From Bacillus sp. MM2020_4 (GTDB taxonomy: Bacteria > Bacillota > Bacilli > Bacillales > Cytobacillaceae), in assembly GCF_011250555.1 (NCBI RefSeq), contig NZ_JAANMZ010000029.1, positions 1 through 57,753 on the forward strand: DNA of 57,753 nt, given 5' to 3'. This document shows positions 40,932 to 49,875 of this stretch, in pieces (positions within the stretch are counted from its first letter, which is position 1; each line of letters opens with the position of its first letter). The translations under genes and the position numbers were made by a program. The notes under the pieces are model-generated. The model was not told the origin of the DNA. It ran no database searches and saw only the letters and a list, made by a program, of their open reading frames with translations.

Positions 40932-40959
40932 TTGACATTTTAAATAAAATATTTATACT
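40932..40959 (+). promoter_or_regulatory. Sigma-A promoter of the lysine riboswitch transcript
   Basis: TTGACA (40932-40937) and TATACT (40954-40959) with a 16-base spacer, about 40 bases upstream of the riboswitch P1 stem. Confidence 0.65.
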
Positions 40960-41004
40960 ATATAAATATATTAACTTCATAGTAAAATCCTCATCAAACC
41001 GATG

Positions 41005-41185
41005 AGGTAGAGGTCGCGGTTTTTATCAGTAATGCGGACGAGGTGCAGAGACACCCTTGACTCCGTTTGAAAGGAAAAGCTGCCGAAGTGTGTTTTTCAT
41101 CTCTGGAAAATCATGCTGGGGCTGTCTCCAAAAAGGAACAGAACTGTCACGTATAGTCCTACCAGCTATTCGTGTTGAGCTATCT
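41005..41185 (+). promoter_or_regulatory. Lysine riboswitch (L box)
   Basis: The conserved L-box pieces appear in order: GGTAGAGGTCGCG at the 5' side of P1, GCGGACGAGGTGCAGAGAC, GAAAGGAAAAGCTGCCGAAG, GCTGGGGCTGTCTCC, and the closing GTTGAGCTATC that pairs with the 5' strand of P1. Lysine binding stabilises the fold, which lets the terminator at 41216 form and stops transcription of the permease gene. The antiterminator candidate GGTATTGATAATGCC overlaps the terminator's 5' arm. Confidence 0.9.
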
Positions 41186-41215
41186 TTCGGAAGGTATGAT
41201 GCGGGGTATTGATAA

Positions 41216-41247
41216 TGCCATCGATTCTACTTCGATGGCATTTTTTA
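41216..41247 (+). terminator. Riboswitch-controlled intrinsic terminator
   Basis: TGCCATCGA and TCGATGGCA form a perfect nine-base stem followed by TTTTTTATT. It lies between the riboswitch aptamer and the permease start at 41295. Confidence 0.88.
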
Positions 41248-41294
41248 TTCCAAAACTCCTTCTCGAAAAAGTAAAAGAAAAAGGAGTCATGATT

Positions 41295-42776
41295 ATGCAA
41301 ACAGCTAGATCCTTAGAAGAACAAATCTATTCGGGTGAACAATCCCTGGAAAAGGAAACAACCGAACTGAAACGAAGCTTAAAATCACGGCACCTCACGA
41401 TGATTTCCCTTGGCGGAACAATTGGTACCGGGCTTTTCCTTGCAAGCGGCGGGGCTATTCATTCTGCCGGACCTGGTGGTGCTATACTTTCCTACCTTAT
41501 CATTGGGGTCATGGTATACTTTTTAATGCAAAGCTTAGCTGAAATGGGCGCCTATATGCCTGTTGCCGGAAGCTTTAGCACGTATGCCACTAAATTCGTT
41601 GATCCTGCACTGGGCTTTGCGCTTGGCTGGAATTACTGGTACAACTGGGCCATTACCATTGCCGCCGAATTAGCTGCGGTCACCATGATTATGAAATTCT
41701 GGTTTCCAAATACGCCATCATTAATTTGGAGCAGCCTCTTTTTGGTGATGATGTTCCTATTAAATTATCTTTCTGTAAAAGGATTTGGGGAAGCTGAATA
41801 TTGGTTCTCTCTTATTAAAGTAGTAACTGTTATCATCTTTATTATTACTGGGACATTAATGATCTTTGGTATTATGGGAGATCACGCGGTAGGATTTAAG
41901 AATTTCACGATTGGCGACGCCCCGTTCCACGGCGGATTTATGGCCATGCTCGGAATCTTTATGGCAGCTGGATTCTCTTTTCAAGGAACAGAGCTTTTAG
42001 GGGTTGCTGCTGGTGAAACGGAAGATCCCGGAAAAGCTATTCCACTTGCTGTCAAAACAGTCTTTTGGCGGATCCTTTTATTTTACGTACTTGCCATCTT
42101 AGTCATTGGACTATTAATCCCTTTTACCAATGGCAACTTAGCAAATGGTGATGTCTCTGTCAGTCCATTTACGCTTGTTTTTCAAAAAGCGGGCATTGCC
42201 TTTGCTGCTTCTGTCATGAATGCCGTTATTTTAACTGCGGTATTGTCTGCTGGGAATTCCGGGATGTATGCTTCAACACGTATGCTCTGGGATTTGGCAC
42301 GTCAAGGGAAAGCGCCAAAATTTCTTGGTAAATTAAATAAAAAAGGTGTACCTGTCAATGCGTTAATTGCGACAACATTGGTCGGAACATTAGCTTTTCT
42401 TGCTTCATTCTTCGGCGATGGAACTGTGTATGTATGGCTCTTAAACGCTTCAGGTATGTCAGGCTTTATTGCCTGGCTCGGGATCGCCATTTGCCACTAC
42501 CGTTTCCGCAGAGCGTTTGTAGCACAAGGGTTGGATATGAACTTATTACCGTTTAAATCTAAATTCTTCCCATTTGGACCAATCTTCGCCTTTCTAGTCT
42601 GTGGATTTGTTGTTTTAGGACAAAACTATTCAGCTTTCATGGGTGACCAAATTGATTGGAACGGGGTATTAGTATCTTACATCGGCCTGCCACTATTCCT
42701 TATTTTATGGCTTGGCTATAAATTCACGAAGAAAACCAAGCTAATCCCATTAAAGAAATGTGATTTAACAAATTAA
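41295..42776 (+). CDS. lysP: Lysine-type amino acid permease (LysP-like, APC family)
   Basis: A 493-aa permease with twelve membrane helices: SLGGTIGTGLFLASGGAIHSAGPGG in helix 1 (written in part here), NYWYNWAITIAAELAA, SFQGTELLGVAAGETEDPGKAIP and SAGNSGMYASTRML are APC/LysP features. It imports an amino acid with protons; lysine is inferred from the riboswitch directly upstream. The ATG at 41295, nine bases after AAGGAG, is preferred; the longer frame starts inside the riboswitch. It ends before a bidirectional terminator. Confidence 0.9.
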   Translation: MQTARSLEEQIYSGEQSLEKETTELKRSLKSRHLTMISLGGTIGTGLFLASGGAIHSAGPGGAILSYLIIGVMVYFLMQSLAEMGAYMPVAGSFSTYATKFVDPALGFALGWNYWYNWAITIAAELAAVTMIMKFWFPNTPSLIWSSLFLVMMFLLNYLSVKGFGEAEYWFSLIKVVTVIIFIITGTLMIFGIMGDHAVGFKNFTIGDAPFHGGFMAMLGIFMAAGFSFQGTELLGVAAGETEDPGKAIPLAVKTVFWRILLFYVLAILVIGLLIPFTNGNLANGDVSVSPFTLVFQKAGIAFAASVMNAVILTAVLSAGNSGMYASTRMLWDLARQGKAPKFLGKLNKKGVPVNALIATTLVGTLAFLASFFGDGTVYVWLLNASGMSGFIAWLGIAICHYRFRRAFVAQGLDMNLLPFKSKFFPFGPIFAFLVCGFVVLGQNYSAFMGDQIDWNGVLVSYIGLPLFLILWLGYKFTKKTKLIPLKKCDLTN

Positions 42777-42793
42777 TTCACTAAGAATGAGCA

Positions 42794-42825
42794 CAAAAAA
42801 ACAGACCCTAGCCGGTCTGTTTTTT
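42794..42825. terminator. Bidirectional intrinsic terminator
   Basis: AAAAAACAGACC and GGTCTGTTTTTT pair perfectly around CTAGCC, between the convergent permease and helix-turn-helix genes. Confidence 0.85.
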
Positions 42826-42847
42826 GTATCGTGCGATATAGGACACA

Positions 42848-43066
42848 CTATTCTTCCTCAGATGCCCACACATATAAATCTTCAATCTGACAATTCAATT
42901 CTTTGGAAATAGTCATCGCCGTATTTAAGTTCATTACCTTCTTAGATATGTAGCCGTCGAGTTGACTCCTAGGAATATTTGTATTCTTTTCTAAACCATC
43001 CAAATCCATTCCGTTCTTAGATAATAAATCCTTGAGGTTACTTTTTCTTGCTTTATAATTAGTCAA
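42848..43066 (-). CDS. XRE-type helix-turn-helix protein (72 aa)
   Basis: With the TTG at 43066, five bases after GAGGTG, the product is 72 aa. It is a single Cro/CI-like domain: NLKDLLSKNGMDLDGLEKNTNIPRSQLDGYISKK and NLNTAMTISKELNCQIEDLYVW (both quoted in part of longer blocks). It would bind DNA as a dimer; targets are unknown. The longer frame to 43153 lacks a ribosome site. Confidence 0.75.
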   Translation of the reverse strand: MTNYKARKSNLKDLLSKNGMDLDGLEKNTNIPRSQLDGYISKKVMNLNTAMTISKELNCQIEDLYVWASEEE

Positions 43067-43227
43067 AATGACACCTCGCTTTTGTAAAGCATACCATAGT
43101 TTGCTTATAATGGAAAGGTAATGGCATTTTGTTTTTCCATTGGCGGCTCTCAAATCCCGATAAGTAACATTATGTGACTTTCATTTTGTGGTATACTTAA
43201 GAAGGAATAGTAAAGGGGTGTTGTAAT

Positions 43228-43398
43228 TTGAAAAACTCAAATAACCGCTACATGAATGGCCAAACTGTAAATATTAAAGAAACAGGTGAGGCGGTCACCA
43301 TTTTGAAATGGCAATATGTAAAAAATATGAAAAGATATTCTTATATCGTAAAAGAGCACCCGGGTACATTTTATTTTGAAGAAGAGCTGCAGGACTAA
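43228..43398 (+). CDS. Small hypothetical protein (56 aa)
   Basis: TTG start preceded by AAAGGGGTG. It encodes 56 residues with NRYMNGQTVNIKETGEAVTI, a central WQYVKNMKRYSYIVKEH and an acidic end FYFEEELQD, suggesting a compact beta-strand protein. It ends 19 bases before a strong bidirectional terminator. The function is not recognised. Confidence 0.6.
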   Translation: MKNSNNRYMNGQTVNIKETGEAVTILKWQYVKNMKRYSYIVKEHPGTFYFEEELQD

Positions 43399-43416
43399 TA
43401 AATAAAAAATGGCATC

Positions 43417-43454
43417 AAAAAAGAAGACTCATTCAATGAATGGGTCTTCTTTTT
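43417..43454. terminator. Bidirectional intrinsic terminator
   Basis: AAAGAAGACTCATTC and GAATGGGTCTTCTTT pair around AAT with A and T flanks, between the 56-aa gene and asnS. Confidence 0.85.
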
Positions 43455-43463
43455 CTTTACCAA

Positions 43464-44855
43464 CTAAAACTCTGCATTACCTGGTGTTCTTGGGAATGGG
43501 ATGACGTCCCTAATGTTTGACATACCGGTTAAGTACATTATTAAGCGTTCAAAACCAATTCCATAACCTGAATGTTTTGTACCGCCGTATTTTCTTAACT
43601 CCAAATACCACCAATAGTCTTCCTCATTCATACCAAGCTCATTGATTTTTCCAGCAAGAATATCTTCCCGTTCCTCACGTTGGCTGCCACCGATTAATTC
43701 ACCGATACCAGGTACAAGTAAATCCATTGCCGCAACTGTTTTTTGATCTTCATTTAATCTCATATAGAAGGCTTTAATTTCTTTTGGATAATCCGTAACA
43801 AATACTGGACGTTTGAAGATCCTTTCGCATAAATAACGTTCATGCTCAGTTTGGAGATCTACTCCCCATTCCACAGGATAGGTAAACGTTTCACCCGACT
43901 CTTGTAACATCTTAATAGCTTCCGTATACGTCACACGGCCAAAGTTTGCAGTATGGGCATTATTCAAACGGTCTAACAAACCCTTTTCAATAAAGCTGTT
44001 AAAGAAATTCATCTCCTCAGGAGCTTGTTCCGTAACATAGCCAATTACGTATTTCACCATTTCTTCAGCTAAATCCATAATATCAGGCAGTTCAGCAAAG
44101 GCAAGCTCTGGCTCTATCATCCAAAACTCGGCTGCATGCCGGGCTGTATTTGAATTCTCCGCTCTAAATGTTGGTCCAAATGTATACACATTACGGAACG
44201 CTAACGCAAAAGACTCTGCAGAGAGTTGCCCACTAACGGTTAAATTGGTTTCTTTGTTAAAGAAATCCTTTGTTGAATCCGTTTTACCTTCATCATTTTT
44301 AGGGAGATTGTCCATATCAAGGGTAGTAATCCGGAACATTTCCCCTGCACCCTCTGTATCGCTTCCTGTAATGATAGGGGAATGCACATAGACATACCCT
44401 TTTTCCTGGAAAAATTTATGAATAGCAAATGAAGCAAGTGATCTCACACGGAATACAGCTGAAAACGTATTGGTTCTTGGGCGCAGATGCGCTATTGTTC
44501 TTAAATATTCAAAGGAATGCTTCTTTTTTTGTAATGGATAGTCCGCATTGGAGGATCCTTCTATCACAATCTCTGTCGCTTTAATTTCAAACGGTTGCTT
44601 CGCTTGTGGAGTATGAATAAAATCCCCCTCCACTTTTATCGATGAGCTAATTGGAAGCTTAGCAATATCTTTGAAGTTCGCCAATTGTTCATCGAAAACA
44701 ATTTGCACTCCTTTAAAAAAACTGCCGTCATTTAATTCAATGAATCCAAAGGTTTTAGAGTCGCGAATCGTCCGAATCCATCCGGACAACTGTACCTTTT
44801 GATCAATATAACTATCTGTATTTCTGTACAAATCCTTGATTAAGGCCTGTTTCAT
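43464..44855 (-). CDS. asnS: Asparaginyl-tRNA synthetase
   Basis: A 463-aa class IIb synthetase: N-terminal OB-fold anticodon-binding domain (about 15-105), then motif 2 [22 protein letters not shown] (written in part), and motif 3 [13 protein letters not shown]. The ending [14 protein letters not shown] is typical of AsnRS rather than AspRS. It attaches asparagine to tRNA-Asn. Start ATG 44855 with AGGAGG upstream. It is transcribed alone from a leader that contains a terminator-like hairpin. Confidence 0.95.
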   Translation of the reverse strand: MKQALIKDLYRNTDSYIDQKVQLSGWIRTIRDSKTFGFIELNDGSFFKGVQIVFDEQLANFKDIAKLPISSSIKVEGDFIHTPQAKQPFEIKATEIVIEGSSNADYPLQKKKHSFEYLRTIAHLRPRTNTFSAVFRVRSLASFAIHKFFQEKGYVYVHSPIITGSDTEGAGEMFRITTLDMDNLPKNDEGKTDSTKDFFNKETNLTVSGQLSAESFALAFRNVYTFGPTFRAENSNTARHAAEFWMIEPELAFAELPDIMDLAEEMVKYVIGYVTEQAPEEMNFFNSFIEKGLLDRLNNAHTANFGRVTYTEAIKMLQESGETFTYPVEWGVDLQTEHERYLCERIFKRPVFVTDYPKEIKAFYMRLNEDQKTVAAMDLLVPGIGELIGGSQREEREDILAGKINELGMNEEDYWWYLELRKYGGTKHSGYGIGFERLIMYLTGMSNIRDVIPFPRTPGNAEF

Positions 44856-44939
44856 GAGTATTCCTCCTAAATCATATGTATAAGCTTTAGTTAATAGTCA
44901 GTAGGATTAAATCGATTCCGCTTGTCATATGTAGACAAC

Positions 44940-45034
44940 TAAAAAAACTCCCCTCCCAATTGGGACGAAAGGTACTATTAACAGACTATCATCGTTTTTC
45001 TTATAATCCCTTCAATATTATATAAAACATTATA
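44940..45034 (-). promoter_or_regulatory. asnS leader: promoter and attenuator-like hairpin
   Basis: On the minus strand a TATAAT (45029-45034) with a weak TTTGTT 17 bases upstream predicts a start near 45022. About 50 bases on, CTTTCGTCCC (44962-44971) pairs with GGGAGGGGAG (44948-44957) with one mismatch and is followed by seven Us, an intrinsic terminator 85 bases before the asnS start. Many Bacillus asnS genes have T boxes; here the leader before the hairpin is far too short for one and lacks the AGGGTGGNACCGCG element, so the sensing mechanism is unknown. Confidence 0.6.
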
Positions 45035-45196
45035 CCAAATAAGCAATATACAACAAAATTTCTATTACAATAGGAGAATCTAAAGCTTATCTCACTTTTC
45101 TGAATACTTTTGATAACTTCCAGAAATTTAGCAGGATTTTTCTGATAGTCGTCGAATTTAATAACAAATAATCGATTCTTGATTGGGGGTTACTTT

Positions 45197-45427
45197 GTGG
45201 ACAAGGTTACATGTATTGCCTATCTTTTATACAAGTCATCTAAGAATCAAGACATCAAGGAAAAAGCGATCGAATTATTGAATGGCGATGTATCACTTCG
45301 CGATTTAAAGAGAAATGTCTCATTTCAAGCCCAGCTAGTCATTACAGAATCATTACTGAAAAAGAACAAAATAGATAAACATCAAGTACAATTATTCGCA
45401 GAGGAATTCATGGTGGTTGAAGTATAA
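45197..45427 (+). CDS. Hypothetical small helical protein (76 aa)
   Basis: GTG start behind GGGGGTTA (45179 is a less likely in-frame start). The product is helical and charged: TCIAYLLYKSSKNQDIKEKA, ELLNGDVSLRDLKRNVSF, ITESLLKKNKIDKHQ. There is no signal or membrane segment and no recognised family. It is 19 bases upstream of the next small gene, so the two probably form an operon. Confidence 0.55.
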   Translation: MDKVTCIAYLLYKSSKNQDIKEKAIELLNGDVSLRDLKRNVSFQAQLVITESLLKKNKIDKHQVQLFAEEFMVVEV

Positions 45428-45446
45428 AGTAAAGAAAGGTGATTAT

Positions 45447-45581
45447 ATGGTACAGGTGGAAGTTACAATAACCTTCGAAGGAAAATACTATTTAACAAAT
45501 GTCATTACCCATCGAGAAACTTCTGAAGAAGAAATATTACGCCTTGCCTTTGAACAGGTCAAGAAGCAATGGAAAAAATAG
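45447..45581 (+). CDS. BA3454-like small stress-response protein (44 aa)
   Basis: ATG behind AAAGGTG. The product MVQVEVTITFEGKYYLTNV followed by THRETSEEEILRLAFEQVKKQW matches my recollection of the BA3454 family of short Bacillus proteins, named for a B. anthracis gene and annotated as stress response. Predicted two beta strands and one helix. No mechanism is known. Too short for routine ORF calling, but the ribosome site and the family-like pattern support it. Confidence 0.65.
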   Translation: MVQVEVTITFEGKYYLTNVITHRETSEEEILRLAFEQVKKQWKK

Positions 45582-45645
45582 AAAAACGCAAGATGCCTAG
45601 TGCTGAACAATTCTCAAAGTCAACCATATGTTTTATTTTTCAACC

Positions 45646-45688
45646 TAAAAAGGCTGTAGAATTCATAAAGTTTTCTACAGCCTTTTTA
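45646..45688. terminator. Bidirectional intrinsic terminator
   Basis: AAAAAGGCTGTAGAA and TTCTACAGCCTTTTT are perfectly complementary, between the small plus-strand gene and the end of helD. Confidence 0.85.
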
Positions 45689-45696
45689 TTATGGTT

Positions 45697-48024
45697 TTAG
45701 GTTAGCTCATAAGCCTCCCTTGACACGGAATCCATGAGCGGACTAATCCCTTCTGTTGCAAACATATGGAGTTCATGCATCGCACGCGTACAAACCGTAT
45801 AGAATAATTTTCGCTCATTTTCACGCTTATACTGCGAACAATCATACAATATGACTGCATCAAATTCAATCCCTTTTGCCAGATAGGAAGGTATCACGAG
45901 ATAGCCCTTTTCATAGGAAACAGTCCCCTTTTCGATTAAATGAACAGGCACTTCATTTTTTAATGCTTCAAATACCGCCTTACTCTCTCCGGCAGTTCTA
46001 CAAATAACCGCAATCGTGCGATGTCCTTCATCCTTCAATGCCTTCATTTTCGCGAGGATCGCATTATTCAACTTAGTGGATTCTACCTTCTCTATTACCG
46101 GCTTCCTTCCCTTCCGATTAAAGGGTTCTATTTTTTCGCCGCCGTCAATCAATCCACTTGCAAATTCGACAATTTCCCTTGTGGAACGATAGGTCTTTGT
46201 TAACACGAACGATTCAACCTCTTCCTCGCTAACGTTTAAATCCGTTAGGACTGTTTCGGAACCCGTTGCACCCGAAAAAATCGCTTGATTAAAGTCCCCA
46301 AGCAAAGTCATTTTGCTATACGGAAAAAGCCTTTGGATAAAAGCAAATTGGAAGGGTGAATAATCTTGCGCCTCATCAATGAAAATATGGCGAATCGCCG
46401 TGTTCGATTTCCGACCCTCAATTAAATCCTGTAAGTATACAAACGGTGTCGCATCTTCATAGGGAATAACTCTATTGTGGAAATTATCCACTGTTAACGT
46501 GCAAATCTTTGGCCAAATTAGCGGAAGATCTTTATCTATTATGTTATCTTGCTCAAATAATTGCAGATACACTTGAGTCATATCAATAAATCTCAAATTC
46601 TTTACTCTTACAAATAGTGGCTTAAATTTTTCTTTCACAACCATTTCCGCAAGAAACTTTTGTTCCTGCTCGAAATCATCAAATGAATTTTCCGAAAATC
46701 GATTTTTCTCTTGGAGCTTTTTAAAGGCCTCCATATAATCTTCTTTTTCAAGAAATTGGATTTCTTCCTCCACCCAGCTCCGTGTACGTTCCCGTTTCAC
46801 AGCACGCCTTAATTCTTTTAGCAACCAATCCCTGACGAGTTGGATCCTGTTAGGGATGGAATAGTTTTTTTCGAGGGAATAAAAATAATCATGAATTTCC
46901 TTTTTCGAAATGATGGCATCTCCCCGGAAGGATAAATCCCGAAATAATAAACCTTTAATGGATAAGTTTGATGCATAGCGATCAATCATTTTTTTAAAGT
47001 TTAGACTTGACTTAAAACGGATTCCATCCACCCTTATTTGATCGTCAACTTTATTTTTCCCACTTAGCAAATACTCCATTTGTGTAAAGGGATCCTCGAC
47101 ATCAAATGCTTTTCCCAACCTGTGATTTAGGTATTCCTGAAAAGTAGATTGCTGCATATTTTCCTCGCCAAGTTCAGGTAAAACCGTTGCAACATAACTA
47201 TTAAATAAAGGATTCGGCGAGAACAGCATAATGTTTTCTGCATTCAATGTTCCTCGGTACCGATAGAGCAGGTAAGCGACACGCTGAAGTGCCGCAGAGG
47301 TTTTACCGCTTCCTGCAGCCCCTTGGACGAAAAGAAATTTGCTGTGCTCATTTCGAATGATCTCGTTTTGCTCCCGCTGAATCGTAGCAACAATACTTTT
47401 CATTTGGGTGCTGGCATTGTTACCTAGTACTTCTTGAAGCATTTCGTCCCCTATGGTTACCCCGGTATCAAACATTCCCAAAATTTCTGAATTCCTAATA
47501 ATAAATTGACGCTTTAATGTCATTTCCCCTTCGATTGCTCCTTCCTCAGGGGTACGATATTGCGCCGGGCCTGGGGAATAATCATAGTAAAGACTGGATA
47601 TTGGTGCCCGCCAGTCATAGATTAAGAAATTTTCATCCTGTTCATCCATAAAGGAGGCGATTCCTAAATAAACCTGTTCGGGGGATTTTTCGCCGTTTTC
47701 ATGAAAATCAATTCGTCCGAAATAGGGGGAATATTTTAACCTGTCGAGAGTTTTAAGATGCTGACCCAATTGATTATGAGTTCGTTCCCGTTCAGAGAGT
47801 AGTTCAGCTTGCTGCTTTATACTCGCAGCTGTTTCAATCATATCGTCTGGTTCATCTGTATTTACGGTTACGTCTTCCCAAAAGGTTTTTCGTAGTTCAA
47901 GCACATCTGAGCGAACCTTACCGGTATTTTGCTTAAGAGATTTTATCTTTCGATCAATTTCCTTGCCAACTGAACAGACTCTTTCTTGTTCCGCAAGCCA
48001 GTCTTTATTCTGTAAATCGCTCAT
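45697..48024 (-). CDS. helD: RNA polymerase recycling motor ATPase HelD
   Basis: A 775-aa UvrD-like protein, matching B. subtilis HelD (774 aa). It has an N-terminal coiled-coil region (about 1-95), Walker A GAAGSGKTSAALQR, Walker B IDEAQDYSPFQ, motif III LLGDFNQAI, motif IV KTYRSTREI and a C-terminal motif V/VI (YLVIPSYLAKGIEFDAVI, VCTRAMHEL). HelD binds RNA polymerase and, using ATP, removes it from stalled or terminated complexes. Start ATG with GGAGAG upstream. It is monocistronic. Confidence 0.93.
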   Translation of the reverse strand: MSDLQNKDWLAEQERVCSVGKEIDRKIKSLKQNTGKVRSDVLELRKTFWEDVTVNTDEPDDMIETAASIKQQAELLSERERTHNQLGQHLKTLDRLKYSPYFGRIDFHENGEKSPEQVYLGIASFMDEQDENFLIYDWRAPISSLYYDYSPGPAQYRTPEEGAIEGEMTLKRQFIIRNSEILGMFDTGVTIGDEMLQEVLGNNASTQMKSIVATIQREQNEIIRNEHSKFLFVQGAAGSGKTSAALQRVAYLLYRYRGTLNAENIMLFSPNPLFNSYVATVLPELGEENMQQSTFQEYLNHRLGKAFDVEDPFTQMEYLLSGKNKVDDQIRVDGIRFKSSLNFKKMIDRYASNLSIKGLLFRDLSFRGDAIISKKEIHDYFYSLEKNYSIPNRIQLVRDWLLKELRRAVKRERTRSWVEEEIQFLEKEDYMEAFKKLQEKNRFSENSFDDFEQEQKFLAEMVVKEKFKPLFVRVKNLRFIDMTQVYLQLFEQDNIIDKDLPLIWPKICTLTVDNFHNRVIPYEDATPFVYLQDLIEGRKSNTAIRHIFIDEAQDYSPFQFAFIQRLFPYSKMTLLGDFNQAIFSGATGSETVLTDLNVSEEEVESFVLTKTYRSTREIVEFASGLIDGGEKIEPFNRKGRKPVIEKVESTKLNNAILAKMKALKDEGHRTIAVICRTAGESKAVFEALKNEVPVHLIEKGTVSYEKGYLVIPSYLAKGIEFDAVILYDCSQYKRENERKLFYTVCTRAMHELHMFATEGISPLMDSVSREAYELT

Positions 48025-48194
48025 GCAACCACTCTCCAGATTAAATTTAACTCCACCTTCTTGACAATCAAACGCATTTATGATAATGTTATAATAGGTA
48101 TTTTAAATAATTTTTCTAAAAATTTTTTTATGCCAAATGTTATATTATCACATTTTTTTCTATTTTCAATAAGCTATTTCTATAAACAAAAAGC

Positions 48195-48218
48195 AAACGC
48201 CACCCGTGGCGTTTTTTT
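48195..48218 (+). terminator. Intrinsic terminator hairpin
   Basis: AAACGCCAC and GTGGCGTTT are perfect arms followed by Ts on the plus strand, in the gap between the helD start and the following membrane-protein gene. There is no obvious plus-strand gene in front of it; it may belong to an unrecognised transcript or to the repeat remnant next to it. Confidence 0.6.
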
Positions 48219-48228
48219 ATTGACTGTT

Positions 48229-48275
48229 CTAGCTCCAGCCCATACGCTGCTGAGCAGGGCGCCTGCGCTTTTCTT
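48229..48275. repeat. Degenerate copy of a GC-rich Bacillus intergenic repeat
   Basis: CTAGCTCCAGCC ... GGGCGCCTGCGCTTTTCTT looks like the ends of a GC-rich intergenic repeat known to me from several Bacillus genomes, with most of the middle missing. A still shorter fragment in reverse order, AGGGCGCTAGAGCTAG, lies at about 29908-29923. It is identified by memory of the motif only. Confidence 0.4.
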
Positions 48276-48281
48276 ATTGTA

Positions 48282-49121
48282 TCAGCCTCCATCTCTTTCT
48301 CCATATACCCACTCCCTGTATTGCCCATACACATAGACCATGACAATCCTTATTAATAAATATTCAAAAAAGCGCAGTTTATTTTTTAAAAGCTTAATCC
48401 TCTGAAAAAAATAATTTAATCCTGTTCCCAATATTATTACTTTAAGCTTCGTAGAAACATTATTATGGTTCTTCAATGAGATCGCAGTAAAGGCAGATAT
48501 TGTAATGGAATATAGCGGAGATAAAATAAAATGTTCCCTCCATGAATGGTATCTGCCCATTCCAAATCGGAATTTTCGTATGATCGCCAACATAAAAAAT
48601 AAATTTGTCTCTGTTACCATAATCAATAAAAAAAAGGATGCAAACTGAACCAGTTGATTTTTCTTACGAAGGCAGCTGTACCAGAAATCACACCATTTGA
48701 AATAAAAAGGAAGGAGAATAAAGGTATAAATGGTTTTCCACCAATTGTGTTTGTAAACCCTCAGCCACAAAAAAAGCATCTCTATTAACGAAAAATAAAT
48801 ACTGCTGAATATTTTAGCCACCCAGCCTGACTTGGAAAGGGTTAAGAACACTGCGGTAAAGGGAATAAAAATCGCTTGCGATAATACCGCCCCAAATACA
48901 TTGTCCAAAATGGGCTTTTTTAATACCTTCGGCTTGTAGATATAGGCATTAAAAAGGTTTAAAACAAAGTACTCAAAAAGGTAGGCAAATCCCATCGTGG
49001 AAACAAGCAAAATAAACGTTTCCTTTCTATTTTTATTTCGGTAAAAGGTTAAGCCCATTAAAAAGATATGGATTAAAAATAAAATAAAAAAGGGAATTCT
49101 ATTGCGCTTAGGAATCTTCAT
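48282..49121 (-). CDS. Hypothetical polytopic membrane protein (279 aa)
   Basis: A 279-aa protein with about eight hydrophobic segments separated by basic loops (for example FYRNKNRKE, WLRVYKHNWWK, IRKFRFGMGRYHSW). It is rich in aromatic residues. AAGGGGGGG precedes the ATG. No domain is recognised with certainty. It is monocistronic. The C-terminus overlaps no neighbour and ends in a charged YGERDGG. Confidence 0.6.
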   Translation of the reverse strand: MKIPKRNRIPFFILFLIHIFLMGLTFYRNKNRKETFILLVSTMGFAYLFEYFVLNLFNAYIYKPKVLKKPILDNVFGAVLSQAIFIPFTAVFLTLSKSGWVAKIFSSIYFSLIEMLFLWLRVYKHNWWKTIYTFILLPFYFKWCDFWYSCLRKKNQLVQFASFFLLIMVTETNLFFMLAIIRKFRFGMGRYHSWREHFILSPLYSITISAFTAISLKNHNNVSTKLKVIILGTGLNYFFQRIKLLKNKLRFFEYLLIRIVMVYVYGQYREWVYGERDGG

Positions 49122-49290
49122 TTAACCCCCCCTTTCCACAGGATGCTTTATAGGTAGTATTTGAAAAAAACAAAAAAAAAATTAATAAAAAAGAATTGAC
49201 AATATAGTGGCAAACAACATATAATTTACCTTGAAATAAGTTATTATTAATTCGAGATAAATATTTTCAAAACAACTGGAGGAAAATAAA

Positions 49291-49824
49291 ATGACAAAAA
49301 CAAAATGGGCACTTGATCCAGCACACAGCAGTGTAGATTTTTCAGTTCGTCACATGATGATTGCAAACGTGAAAGGTACATTTAACACCTTTAATGCAAC
49401 AATTGAAGCAGATCCTGCTGATTTAACAACTGCAAACATTGAATTTTCAGTTGAAACTGAAAGTGTAGATACTCGCAGCAAAGACCGTGATGGTCACCTA
49501 GTATCTGCAGATTTCTTTGATGTTGAAAATCACCCGAATATGACATTCAAAGCTACAAACATCGAAAAAACAGATGAGGGCGAGTACAATGTGACAGGTG
49601 ATTTAACCCTACGCGGTGTTACAAAACAAGAAACTTTCGCGGTTATTTTTGAAGGTCAAGGAAAAGATCCATGGGGCAATGAAAAGGCAGGTTTTAGTGC
49701 ACAAGGAACTATAAACCGTTCAGACTATGGATTAGTTTGGAATGCTGCACTTGAAACAGGCGGCGTTCTTGTTGGCGACAAAGTAAAAATCAATTTACAG
49801 ATCCAAGCAGCTAAAGCTGAGTAA
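49291..49824 (+). CDS. YceI family protein
   Basis: A 177-aa soluble lipocalin-like protein: WALDPAHSSVDFSVRHMMI, VKGTFNTFNATIEADP, DGHLVSADFFDVENHPNMTF and FSAQGTINRSDYGLVWN match YceI over its full length. YceI proteins bind isoprenoid or other long lipophilic molecules; the role is poorly known. It lacks the signal peptide of the E. coli protein, as usual in Bacillus. Start ATG behind GGAGG. Followed by a strong terminator. Confidence 0.9.
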   Translation: MTKTKWALDPAHSSVDFSVRHMMIANVKGTFNTFNATIEADPADLTTANIEFSVETESVDTRSKDRDGHLVSADFFDVENHPNMTFKATNIEKTDEGEYNVTGDLTLRGVTKQETFAVIFEGQGKDPWGNEKAGFSAQGTINRSDYGLVWNAALETGGVLVGDKVKINLQIQAAKAE

Positions 49825-49839
49825 TTTTTTATCAAGAAT

Positions 49840-49872
49840 GAGGCTTCTCCAAACGGAGAAGCCTCTTTTTTG
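49840..49872. terminator. Intrinsic terminator after YceI gene
   Basis: GAGGCTTCTCC and GGAGAAGCCTC are perfect 11-base arms around AAAC, followed by six Ts. Confidence 0.88.
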
Positions 49873-49875
49873 CTA

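Noticed and set aside
44856..45034. T-box riboswitch upstream of asnS
   Set aside because: The leader is too short and lacks the conserved antiterminator sequence; only a terminator-like hairpin remains.
48061..48336. A 91-codon plus-strand frame between helD and the membrane-protein gene
   Set aside because: No ribosome site, it spans a terminator hairpin and repeat remnant, and overlaps the real minus-strand gene.
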